A DNA stretch of 64,000 bases from Kitasatospora sp. MAA4 (lineage in GTDB: Bacteria > Actinomycetota > Actinomycetes > Streptomycetales > Streptomycetaceae), in the NCBI RefSeq assembly GCF_029893355.1, contig NZ_JARZAI010000009.1, positions 203,223 to 267,222 of the forward strand, written 5' to 3'. Both the position numbers and the translations under genes were made by a program. Each line of letters opens with the position of its first letter. Within the stretch, counting starts at the first letter, position 1. The notes beneath the pieces were generated by a model. That model was not told the DNA's origin. It saw nothing but the letters and a program-made list of their open reading frames with translations, and searched no databases. This document shows positions 45,781 to 55,135 of this stretch, piece by piece.

Positions 45781-45813
45781 TTGAGTTTCATGCGGAGTCG
45801 TGCATACTTATGC
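45781..45813 (+). promoter_or_regulatory. argG promoter with ARG-box-like palindrome
   Basis: TTGAGT (45781-45786), 16 nt, CATACT (45803-45808). GCATA-CT-TATGC (45802-45813) is a perfect 12-bp palindrome on the -10 box. With the TTTCATGCGG half site just upstream it fits an ArgR operator. Confidence 0.65.
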
Positions 45814-45881
45814 CTATCAGCGCATGGGACACCGATCCTGGCGCTCGCCCCCTGCCTGTACTGCTAAAGAAGGAGAAAGCC

Positions 45882-47075
45882 GTGACCGAGCGCGTCGTAC
45901 TCGCCTATTCGGGCGGTCTGGACACGTCCGTCTGCATCGGCTGGATCGCCGAGGAGACGGGCGCCGAGGTCATCGCCGTCGCCGTCGACGTCGGCCAGGG
46001 CGGCGAGGACCTGGACGCCATCCGCCAGCGCGCGCTGGACTGCGGCGCGGTCGAGGCCGAGGTGGCCGACGCCCGCCAGGAGTTCGCCGACGAGTACTGC
46101 CTCCCGGCCGTCAAGGCCAACGCCCTGTACCAGGGCCAGTACCCGCTGGTCTCCGCGCTCTCCCGGCCGGCCATCGTCAAGCACCTGGTGGCCGCCGCCC
46201 AGAAGCACGGCGCCAGCACGGTCGCGCACGGCTGCACCGGCAAGGGCAACGACCAGGTCCGCTTCGAGGTCGGCATCCAGTCGCTGGCCCCGTCGCTGAA
46301 GTGCATCGCCCCGGTCCGCGACTACGCGATGACCCGGGACAAGGCGATCGCCTTCGCCGAGGCCAAGAACCTCCCGATCGTCACCACCAAGAAGAACCCG
46401 TACTCGATCGACCAGAACGTCTTCGGACGGGCCGTCGAGACCGGCTTCCTGGAGGACATCTGGAACGCGCCGATCGAGGACGTGTACGAGTACACCCAGA
46501 ACCCGGCCACCCCGCGCGAGGCCGACGAGGTGGTCATCACCTTCGACGCCGGCGTCCCGGTCGCCATCGACGGTCGCAAGGTCACCGTCCTGCAGGCGAT
46601 CGAGGAGCTCAACAAGCGGGCCGGCGCCCAGGGCATCGGCCGCCTCGACATGGTCGAGGACCGGCTGGTGGGCATCAAGTCCCGTGAGATCTACGAGGCT
46701 CCGGGTGCGATCGCGCTGATCACCGCGCACCAGGCGCTGGAGAACGTCACCGTCGAGCGCGAACTCGCCCGCTACAAGCGGCAGGTGGAGCAGCGCTGGG
46801 CCGAACTCGTCTACGACGGCCTCTGGTTCTCGCCGCTCAAGCGCGCGCTGGACGGCTTCATCAACGAGGCCAACCAGCAGGTCTCCGGCGACATCCGGAT
46901 GGTCATGCACGGCGGCCGGGCCGTCGTGAACGGCCGCAAGTCGGAGCAGGCGCTGTACGACTTCAACCTCGCCACCTACGACACCGGCGACACCTTCGAC
47001 CAGTCGATGTCCAAGGGCTTCATCGAGATCTTCGGGCTCTCCTCGAAGATCGCGGCCCGCCGCGACCTGGCCTGA
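45882..47075 (+). CDS. argG: Argininosuccinate synthase
   Basis: 397 aa from GTG 45882 with AGAAGGAG 7 nt upstream. AYSGGLDTS (8-16) is the ATP pyrophosphatase loop; [26 protein letters not shown] and [17 protein letters not shown] are family-specific. It joins citrulline and aspartate with ATP. It has its own ARG-box promoter and a terminator. Confidence 0.97.
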   Translation: MTERVVLAYSGGLDTSVCIGWIAEETGAEVIAVAVDVGQGGEDLDAIRQRALDCGAVEAEVADARQEFADEYCLPAVKANALYQGQYPLVSALSRPAIVKHLVAAAQKHGASTVAHGCTGKGNDQVRFEVGIQSLAPSLKCIAPVRDYAMTRDKAIAFAEAKNLPIVTTKKNPYSIDQNVFGRAVETGFLEDIWNAPIEDVYEYTQNPATPREADEVVITFDAGVPVAIDGRKVTVLQAIEELNKRAGAQGIGRLDMVEDRLVGIKSREIYEAPGAIALITAHQALENVTVERELARYKRQVEQRWAELVYDGLWFSPLKRALDGFINEANQQVSGDIRMVMHGGRAVVNGRKSEQALYDFNLATYDTGDTFDQSMSKGFIEIFGLSSKIAARRDLA

Positions 47076-48593
<1,518 letters not shown>

Positions 48594-48821
48594 CCCCTGT
48601 CCGGCCTCCCTCCACTGCGTCCCGCGAGTGATTTCCGACACGCACCAGGTCCACCGGGTTGAGAACAGCTGAAGCCTGGGTAGAGCGCTGGCGAACGTAT
48701 CTGCCGATTTGCACACGTGCGGCTCGGCGTGACGGACGGGTGTTCGCCCGGTACGGCTGATACGGTCTTGCGCTATTCCCGGTCAGGGCCGATCCCCGTC
48801 CGGGCAGACCTCCGGCTGGGC

Positions 48822-48855
48822 ACCCGGTGCGGAACCCTCACTGCGCGCACCGGGT
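48822..48855. promoter_or_regulatory. Inverted repeat upstream of the acetyltransferase gene
   Basis: ACCCGGTGCG (48822-48831) and CGCACCGGGT (48846-48855) are perfect 10-bp arms around a 14-nt spacer, ending 24 bp before the ATG. Operator or leader hairpin; not distinguishable. The rest of 48594-48879 shows no gene. Confidence 0.4.
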
Positions 48856-48879
48856 AGAGACGATGGGAGGCCCCCGCAC

Positions 48880-49380
48880 ATGGGCATGAGCGTGATCATC
48901 TCGGTGGCGACCGAGGACGATGCCGAACAGATCCTCAAGCTCCAGTACCTCGGGTACCAGAGCGAGGCCGAGCTCTACGGAGACTGGTCGATCGAGCCGT
49001 TGACCCAGACCCTGGACAGCCTGCGCGCCGAGCTGGCCGACCGCCATGTGCTGGTCGCCCGGCTCGGGGACGAGGTGGTCGGCTCGGTCCGCGGCCGGGT
49101 CGACGAGAACGGTGTCGGCCGGATAAGCCGACTGGTGGTCCACCCGCGGATGCAGCGGCACGGCCTGGGCGGGCGGCTGCTCACGGCCGTCGAGGAGCGC
49201 CTGGTGGCGCAGGGCCCGGTGGAGGCGTTCCGCCTGCACACCGGCCACCGCAGCCTCGGCAACCTGCGGCTCTACGCCCGCCAGGGCTACCGGCAGACGG
49301 AGGTCCGCGCGGTCAGCCGCAAGCTGAGCTTCGTGACCCTGGAGAAGCCCGTCCAGGCCGCCCTGAAGGTAGCGGTCTAG
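48880..49380 (+). CDS. GNAT family N-acetyltransferase
   Basis: 166 aa; ATG 48880 or ATG 48886, with GGGAGG upstream. The acetyl-CoA-binding motif A is VVHPRMQRHGLGGRLLTAVE (R/QxxGxG/A type), followed by LYARQGYRQTEVRAV. Substrate unknown. It follows argH by 286 bp but has its own upstream region and terminator. Confidence 0.88.
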   Translation: MGMSVIISVATEDDAEQILKLQYLGYQSEAELYGDWSIEPLTQTLDSLRAELADRHVLVARLGDEVVGSVRGRVDENGVGRISRLVVHPRMQRHGLGGRLLTAVEERLVAQGPVEAFRLHTGHRSLGNLRLYARQGYRQTEVRAVSRKLSFVTLEKPVQAALKVAV

Positions 49381-49397
49381 ACCTCTCGCAGCACCGA

Positions 49398-49431
49398 CAG
49401 CCCCGCCCGCGCACCCGCGCAGGCGGGGCTG
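49398..49431 (+). terminator. Terminator of the acetyltransferase gene
   Basis: CAGCCCCGCC, a 14-nt loop and GGCGGGGCTG make a perfect 10-bp stem 18 bp after the stop. Confidence 0.75.
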
Positions 49432-49495
49432 TTCGCGCGTGGACCCCTTGGCGCGCCTGCCTCGTGTCCGCCATGCGGACAGCGGGTCCTGTTCG

Positions 49496-49525
49496 TTGGG
49501 ACTCGAAGCACCCATCTGTTTTACT
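49496..49525 (+). promoter_or_regulatory. Predicted metNIQ promoter producing a leaderless leader ORF
   Basis: TTGGGA (49496-49501), 18 nt and TTTACT (49520-49525) lie in a rare AT-rich patch. The expected transcription start, about 7 nt after the -10 box, falls at or next to the ATG at 49533. Confidence 0.5.
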
Positions 49526-49532
49526 AGTTCGT

Positions 49533-49616
49533 ATGACTGCGACGACGAAATCCACCGCCACCGGCACCATGCCGGCAGGTGTGCGTGGCATGTGTTGTCG
49601 AATGTGTTCCTGCTGA
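49533..49616 (+). CDS. Cys/Met-rich leader peptide ORF upstream of metNIQ
   Basis: 27 codons from ATG 49533 to TGA 49614-49616. The last nine residues are GMCCRMCSC, i.e. four Cys and two Met in a row of nine, an extreme composition. No ribosome site precedes it, which fits a leaderless message. Just after the stop lie an imperfect hairpin (49620-49642) and a perfect GCGGGC-CACT-GCCCGC hairpin (49645-49660). Polycysteine leader ORFs act as cysteine-responsive attenuators in mycobacteria. By analogy, ribosome stalling at the Cys codons would control metN expression. Confidence 0.6.
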   Translation: MTATTKSTATGTMPAGVRGMCCRMCSC

Positions 49617-49833
49617 ACGGGCCTTAGAGGACCCTCTTAGCCCCGCGGGCCACTGCCCGCCGCAGCACCCCTGATCCGGACTCCCGGTTCCGCTCGCCCT
49701 CGGCTCTGACGCACAGGCGTCGTCCGCACCAGGCGATCCCCCCCGTGCCACCACCCCGCCGTCCGGCGTGGCGCCGCTCTGCGCGCGCCCCCGGCCGACG
49801 TGTGCCGCCCACCCCCGACGTACGGAAGCAGCT

Positions 49834-50862
49834 GTGATCACCACCAAGGGCCTTACGAAGGTCTACCGAGCAGGAGATCGCCAGGTCACCGCCCTGGACG
49901 GCGTCGACCTGCACGTCCGCGAGGGCGAGGTGTACGGCGTCGTCGGCACCAGCGGCGCCGGCAAGAGCACCCTCATCCGCTGCGTCAACATGCTGGAGCG
50001 CCCGAGCTCGGGCACCGTCACCGTGGACGGCCTGGACCTCACCGCGCTGCCGGGCGGCGAGCACCGCGCCGGCCGCGAGCTGCGCGAGGCCCGCCGCCGG
50101 ATCGGCATGGTCTTCCAGCACTTCAACCTGCTCTCCTCGCGCACCGTGCAGCAGAACGTCGAACTGCCCCTGGAAATCACCGGGTTGGACCGCCATGCCC
50201 GCCGCCGCAAGGCCGCCGAGCTGCTGGACCTGGTCGGCCTCGCCGACAAGGCCCGCAGCTACCCCGGCCAGCTCTCCGGCGGTCAGAAGCAGCGCGTCGG
50301 CATCGCCCGCGCACTGGCCGGCGACCCCAAGGTGCTGCTCTCCGACGAGGCGACCTCCGCGCTCGACCCCGAGACCACCCGCTCGATCCTGCGCCTGCTG
50401 CGCGACCTCAACCAGCAGCTCGGCCTCACCGTGCTCCTGATCACCCATGAGATGGACGTCATCAAGACGGTCTGCGACTCGGCGGCCCTGATGCGCGGCG
50501 GACGGATCGTCGAGTCCGGCACCCTCACCGACCTGCTGGCCGACGAGCGCTCCGAACTGGCCCGCGAGCTCTTCCCGCTCAGCGAGTTCGGCACCGGTCG
50601 GCCCGACGCCACCGTGCTGGAGATCACCTTCCAGGGGGACAGCTCCGGTCGGCCGTTCGTCTCCCAGCTCGCCCGGACCTACCAGATCGACGTCAACATC
50701 CTGGGCGCCGCGGTGGAGACCGTCGGCGGCAAGCTGGTCGGCCGGATGCGCGTCGAACTCTCCGGCAGCCACCGGGACAACGTGGTGCCGATCGGCTACC
50801 TGCGCGAGCAGGGCCTCCAGGTGGACGTCCTGACGAACACGGTGAACGGAGCAGTGGCATGA
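49834..50862 (+). CDS. metN: Methionine ABC transporter ATP-binding protein
   Basis: 342 aa from GTG 49834 with GGAAG upstream. Walker A GTSGAGKST (K44), LSGGQKQRVGIARAL, Walker B VLLSDEATSALDP and switch THEMDVI. The C-terminal domain (about 265-342, VLEITFQGDSSGRPFVSQLAR, VNILGAAVETVGG) is the NIL regulatory domain, which binds intracellular methionine and inhibits transport. Preceded by a 217-bp leader with the Cys/Met-rich ORF. No S-box riboswitch was recognised. Confidence 0.95.
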   Translation: MITTKGLTKVYRAGDRQVTALDGVDLHVREGEVYGVVGTSGAGKSTLIRCVNMLERPSSGTVTVDGLDLTALPGGEHRAGRELREARRRIGMVFQHFNLLSSRTVQQNVELPLEITGLDRHARRRKAAELLDLVGLADKARSYPGQLSGGQKQRVGIARALAGDPKVLLSDEATSALDPETTRSILRLLRDLNQQLGLTVLLITHEMDVIKTVCDSAALMRGGRIVESGTLTDLLADERSELARELFPLSEFGTGRPDATVLEITFQGDSSGRPFVSQLARTYQIDVNILGAAVETVGGKLVGRMRVELSGSHRDNVVPIGYLREQGLQVDVLTNTVNGAVA

Positions 50863-51554
50863 CCTGGGACGACATGCAGCCGCTGCTGTGGACCGCCACG
50901 CAGGAGACCTTCCAGATGGTCGGCATCGCCACCCTGGTCACCCTGCTGCTCGGCCTGCCGCTGGGCGTCCTGCTGGTCCTCACCGACCAGGGCGGGCCGC
51001 TGCGCAACCGGGTGGTCAACAAGGTGGTCGGCGCGATCGTCAACGTGGGGCGCTCGCTGCCCTTCGTGATCCTGCTGGTCGCGCTGATCCCGTTCACCCG
51101 CTGGGTGGTCGGCACCTCGATCGGCTGGCAGGCGGCCACCGTGCCGCTGGCCGTCGGCGCGATCCCCTTCTACGCGCGACTGGTGGAGAGCGCGGTACGC
51201 GGGGTGGACCGCGGACTGGTCGAGGCCGTCCACGCGATGGGCGGCAGCACCTGGTCGGTGGTCAGGAAGGCGCTGCTGCCGGAGGCCCTGCCGGCCCTGG
51301 TCTCCGCGCTGACCACCACCGTGATCGCGCTGATCGGCTACTCGGCGATGGCCGGCACGGTCGGCGGCGGCGGCCTGGGCAACCTGGCCATCACCTACGG
51401 CTACATGCGGTTCGAGACCAACTTCATGATCGTGATCGTGATCGAACTGGTCCTCCTGGTCGCCGCCGTCCAGCTGGTCGGCGACCTGGCAGGCCGCCGG
51501 CTCTCCCACCGCGGCGGCCCGGCCAGCCTGCTGGCCCGCCTGCGCCGCGCCTGA
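50859..51554 (+). CDS. metI: Methionine ABC transporter permease
   Basis: 231 aa, ATG 50859 in an ATGA overlap with metN. Five membrane spans; the ATPase-coupling EAA loop is VEAVHAMGGSTWSVVRKALLPEALPAL. GYSAMAGTVGGGGLGNLAITYGY is specific for MetI. Imports D/L-methionine with MetN and MetQ. Confidence 0.95.
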   Translation: MTWDDMQPLLWTATQETFQMVGIATLVTLLLGLPLGVLLVLTDQGGPLRNRVVNKVVGAIVNVGRSLPFVILLVALIPFTRWVVGTSIGWQAATVPLAVGAIPFYARLVESAVRGVDRGLVEAVHAMGGSTWSVVRKALLPEALPALVSALTTTVIALIGYSAMAGTVGGGGLGNLAITYGYMRFETNFMIVIVIELVLLVAAVQLVGDLAGRRLSHRGGPASLLARLRRA

Positions 51555-51638
51555 TCGCCACCCCCCCAGACTTCCGCCTCCCGGGAGACCCCCGGGTGCG
51601 CGGCCATCCCTCCATACCTCCGGAGAAAGGCACTTTTC

Positions 51639-52466
51639 GTGCGTACCGTCCTGAAGTACACCGCTGTCCTCGCCACCGCCGGCCTCACGCTCTCCGTGGC
51701 GGCCTGCTCCTCCAGCTCCTCGGGCTCCTCGAACAGCGCGGACAAGCCGCTGGTCGTCGTCGCCAGCCCGACCCCGCACGCCCAGATCCTGGACTACATC
51801 CGGGACAACCTGGCGGCCAAGGCGGGTCTGAAGCTGACGGTCAAGGAGGTCTCGGACTACACGCTGCAGAACCCCGCCGTGCAGGACGGCTCCGCCGACG
51901 CCAACTACTTCCAGCACGTCCCGTACCTGACCGACTTCAACAAGACGCACGGGACGGACATCGTCCCGGTCGAGAACGTCCACCTGGAGCCGCTGGGCGT
52001 CTACTCGAAGAAGGTCAAGAAGATCACCGACCTGGCCCAGGGCGCCTCGGTCGCGGTCCCCAACGACGCCACCAACGAGGGCCGGGCGCTCAAGCTGCTC
52101 GCCGACAACGACGTGATCACCCTCAAGTCCGGCGCCGGCACCACCGCCACCATCCACGACATCGCCGCCAACCCGAAGAACCTCAAGTTCAAGGAGCTGG
52201 ACGCGGCCCAGCTGCCGCGTGCGCTGGACGACGTGGACGCCTCGGTGATCAACGGCAACAACGCGCTCGGCGCCGGCCTCAAGCCCGCCACCGACGCGAT
52301 CCTGCTGGAGAAGGCCGACGGCAACCCGTACGCCAACGTGCTCGCCGTCAAGAAGGGCCACGAGAACGACCCGCGGGTCCAGAAGCTGGCCCAGCTGCTG
52401 CACTCGCCCGAGGTCAAGAAGTACATCGAGGACACCTTCCAGGGCTCGGTCATCCCGGCCTTCTAA
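51639..52466 (+). CDS. metQ: Methionine-binding lipoprotein
   Basis: 275 aa from GTG 51639 with GGAGAAAGG. The lipobox VAAC places lipidated C23 after a short hydrophobic signal; a Ser-rich linker follows. ASPTPHAQILDYI and the DANYFQHVPYL segment are NlpA/MetQ family text. Anchored outside the membrane, it delivers methionine to MetNI. Third gene of the operon. Confidence 0.95.
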   Translation: MRTVLKYTAVLATAGLTLSVAACSSSSSGSSNSADKPLVVVASPTPHAQILDYIRDNLAAKAGLKLTVKEVSDYTLQNPAVQDGSADANYFQHVPYLTDFNKTHGTDIVPVENVHLEPLGVYSKKVKKITDLAQGASVAVPNDATNEGRALKLLADNDVITLKSGAGTTATIHDIAANPKNLKFKELDAAQLPRALDDVDASVINGNNALGAGLKPATDAILLEKADGNPYANVLAVKKGHENDPRVQKLAQLLHSPEVKKYIEDTFQGSVIPAF

Positions 52467-52483
52467 GGACACCTCACACCCGA

Positions 52484-52515
52484 GCGGGCCCCGACACGGC
52501 GGTGTCGGGGCCCGC
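52484..52515 (+). terminator. metNIQ terminator
   Basis: GCGGGCCCCGACAC, GGCG and GTGTCGGGGCCCGC make a perfect 14-bp stem 18 bp after metQ. Confidence 0.85.
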
Positions 52516-52610
52516 GCCCGTTCGAGCGAACTGACGCTCCGTCGCCCCGGGCCAGCGCCCCCGGAGCACGGGGCGTACCGTGGGTCCACGACCCGGCGAG
52601 GAGAGACGGT

Positions 52611-53258
52611 ATGCCAGCGAGCTTCCCCGAGACCGCGATCAGCACCGAACGGCTGCTGCTGCGCCCTCTGGAGGAGGGTGACGCGCCCGGTCTCGTCGCC
52701 ATGATGGCCGACGAGCTGGTCCTGAGCTGGACGGACGTCCCGCAGCCCTACACCCGCGCGCACGCCCTCGGCTGGCTTCGCAGCGAGGTCCCCGAGCTGC
52801 GCGCGGCCGGCCGCGGCATCGCCTTCGCGATCACCGAGCACCTCACCCAGCGCCTGGTCGGCATCGTCGAACTGCACCACACCGACTGGCGGTTGCTCAG
52901 CACCGAGGCCAGCTACGTGACGGCGCCGTGGGCCCGCGGGGAGGGCTATGCGGTCGAATCGCTGCTGGGAGTGGCCCAGTGGCTCTTCGAGGACCGCGGC
53001 TTCCACCGGCTGGAACTGCGGACCGCGGCCGGCAACACCGCGGCCCAGCAGGTCGCCCAGAAGATCGGCTGCATCAGCGAGGGCGTGCTGCGCAGCGCCT
53101 GGATAGTGCGCACCGGCGAGGTCGGCTCGGCGGGGGAGGAGACCCGCAGCGACCTGATCCTGTGGAGCCTGCTCCCCGAGGATCTGGAGGCCTTCGACAG
53201 CTACGACGGCTACCACGCTTCGCAGCAGAGATCGGGCAACTTCGCCCTCCACGACTGA
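52611..53258 (+). CDS. GNAT family N-acetyltransferase (RimJ/RimL-like)
   Basis: 215 aa from ATG 52611 with GGCGAGGAGAG. TERLLLRPLEEGDAPGL opens the RimJ/L-type fold, AYVTAPWARGEGYAVESLLGVA is the acetyl-CoA motif (RGxGxA variant) and LRTAAGNTAAQQVAQKIGC the second. Acts on protein N-termini or small amines; substrate unknown. Monocistronic. Confidence 0.88.
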   Translation: MPASFPETAISTERLLLRPLEEGDAPGLVAMMADELVLSWTDVPQPYTRAHALGWLRSEVPELRAAGRGIAFAITEHLTQRLVGIVELHHTDWRLLSTEASYVTAPWARGEGYAVESLLGVAQWLFEDRGFHRLELRTAAGNTAAQQVAQKIGCISEGVLRSAWIVRTGEVGSAGEETRSDLILWSLLPEDLEAFDSYDGYHASQQRSGNFALHD

Positions 53259-53443
53259 GGCTCTCCAGCTTCGTAGGATCACACCAGGTAATCTCTGCCT
53301 GGGCGGACGGCCGAGGACGGACGGCGGGGGTGGCAGACACCTCCGTCCTGCGCGGCCCTCCGACCCGACCCAGGGCCCGGACGCAGGTACCGATGCGCGC
53401 CGCGGCCGCGTCGCGAGCGGGAACCGAGGGAGAACAGCCGCGC

Positions 53444-54667
53444 ATGGCTGACCGGATCACAGTCATCGGCTGGGACGGCACACCACTGACCGAGGCCGCC
53501 GGCGCCGCGCTCGCCGCCGCCACCCTGGTCGCCGGCGCGCCGTACCAGCTCAACGCGCTGCCGGTGCCGGCCGCCGCCGAGCGGATCGCGCTCGGCAGCG
53601 TCGAGTCGGCGGCCCGCCGGATCGCCGAACACCGCGGCGCGGTGGTGGTGGTCGCCGAGGGCGACCCCGGATACTTCGGCGTGGTCCGCACCCTGCGTCG
53701 GGCGGAGTACGGCCTGGAGCTGGAGGTGCTGCCGGCGGTCTCCTCGGTCGCCGCGGCCTTCGCCCGGGCGGGGATGCCCTGGGAGGACGCCCAGGTGGTC
53801 AGCACCCACGGCGGACGGCTGCGCAGGGCGGCGAACATCTGCCGGGCCAACAGCAAGGTCGCCGTGCTGACCAGCGCGGACGCCGGGCCCAGCGAGCTGG
53901 CCCTGATGCTGCGCGGTGTGCACCGCACCTTCGTGGTCTGCGAGGGCCTCGGCACGCCCGACGAGGACGTCACCGTGCTGACCTCCGACCGGGTCCCCGA
54001 CCACGACTGGCGCGACCCCAACGTGGTGCTGGTGATCGGCGGCAACGCCCAGACCAACCAGCCCGTCGGCGAGCCCTCCGGCTGGCTCGCCGGCCGCCCG
54101 GTCGGCTACCGGACGGGCGAGCGCGGCTGGGCCCTGCCGGGGGAGGCCTACGACGGGGAGGCCGCGGACTCGGTGCCCGCGCAGACCCGCGCGGTGGTGC
54201 TGGCCCGGCTCGGCCCGGGCCCCGGCGACCTGGTGTGGAGCGTGGGATCGGGCAGCGGGGCACTGGCGGTGGAGACGGCGCGTTTCGGCGCGGCAGTGCT
54301 CGCGGTGGAGGCGGACGCGGCGGCCTGCGCGCGGATCGCGGTGAACGCGCGCCGGTACGGCGTGGAGGTCGAGACCGTGCACGGCACCGCACCCGAGGTG
54401 CTGGGCGGGCTGCCGGAGCCCGACGCCGTGGTGGTCGAGCACGGCGGGGCCGCCGTGGTCGCGGCGGTGCTGACCCGCCGTCCGGGCCGTCTGGTGGCGC
54501 TGGCGGGCACCTTCGCCGAGGCCGAGGAGATCAGCAAGGTGGTTACCGCGGCGGGCTACCAGCTGGCGGGCTCGCTGCTGCAGTCCGCACCGCTCGTCGC
54601 CGACGGCGGGCTGTCGATCGGGGCCGGCGAGAGCGCCCTGGTGCTCTGGGCCGAGCCGAGCTCGTAA
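53444..54667 (+). CDS. cobL: Precorrin-6Y C5,15-methyltransferase (CbiE-CbiT fusion, CobL)
   Basis: 407 aa from ATG 53444 (GGGAG upstream). The N-terminal half is a CbiE-type tetrapyrrole methylase (ITVIGWDG start, VVVVAEGDPGYFGV, PAVSSVAAAFARAGMPWEDA, VSTHGG). The C-terminal half from about 215 is the CbiT SAM methyltransferase with VWSVGSGSGALAVETAR. The fused enzyme methylates C5 and C15 and decarboxylates precorrin-6Y/cobalt-precorrin. No B12 riboswitch box (GCCACTG) was found upstream. It precedes bluB-cobT. Confidence 0.92.
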   Translation: MADRITVIGWDGTPLTEAAGAALAAATLVAGAPYQLNALPVPAAAERIALGSVESAARRIAEHRGAVVVVAEGDPGYFGVVRTLRRAEYGLELEVLPAVSSVAAAFARAGMPWEDAQVVSTHGGRLRRAANICRANSKVAVLTSADAGPSELALMLRGVHRTFVVCEGLGTPDEDVTVLTSDRVPDHDWRDPNVVLVIGGNAQTNQPVGEPSGWLAGRPVGYRTGERGWALPGEAYDGEAADSVPAQTRAVVLARLGPGPGDLVWSVGSGSGALAVETARFGAAVLAVEADAAACARIAVNARRYGVEVETVHGTAPEVLGGLPEPDAVVVEHGGAAVVAAVLTRRPGRLVALAGTFAEAEEISKVVTAAGYQLAGSLLQSAPLVADGGLSIGAGESALVLWAEPSS

Positions 54668-55135
54668 CGCCAGCCGCTCGCGCCAACGGACGGTCATACC
54701 GGACGATTCGGACATCGATTCGATGAGCTGTCGGTCGGGGCCGGTAGTCTGACGGTCCGACCGCTTCCCGGAATTCCGGGGCGGCGGCCCTCCCGACGTG
54801 GCGCAACCCACATGATGATCGGGCTGTGGGCATTCGACTGACACTCGCCGGACCGGGAGAATGTGCCGGGGCCCGGGGTGGTCGTGCCGGTTGCCCCGGG
54901 CTGTCGTTAGTTCAGGTGACGGTGTGCCGTGCCGATCCGCCCCCACCGGGGCGGGCGGGCCCGGCGCCCGCTGCCGTGACCAGCCGGACGGGACCACGGT
55001 CGTCGTGCAACGGTGCGACGACCGGTAGTTGTTGAGGGGTGGGCCGACCCGCGGCTTGGACCCGGAGCGGACGGTGTGCCTCGGTCGGTGACCGGGTCGC
55101 CAAGGACGCGGAAGCGGCCTGGAAGGAGTGTTGAC
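54668..55135 (+). other. 468-bp gap upstream of bluB-cobT
   Basis: No gene is supported. It contains a perfect palindrome CCCGGAATTCCGGG (54767-54780) and scattered GC-rich repeats. No cobalamin riboswitch core and no clear promoter were recognised. The length suggests a regulatory leader for the long downstream gene. Confidence 0.5.

Noticed and set aside
49617..49833. S-box (SAM-I) riboswitch ahead of metN
   Set aside because: The conserved SAM-I core text is absent; the Cys/Met-rich leader ORF explains the region better.
53259..53443. Cobalamin riboswitch upstream of cobL
   Set aside because: The conserved GCCACTG box and the surrounding helices were not found here or in 54668-55135.
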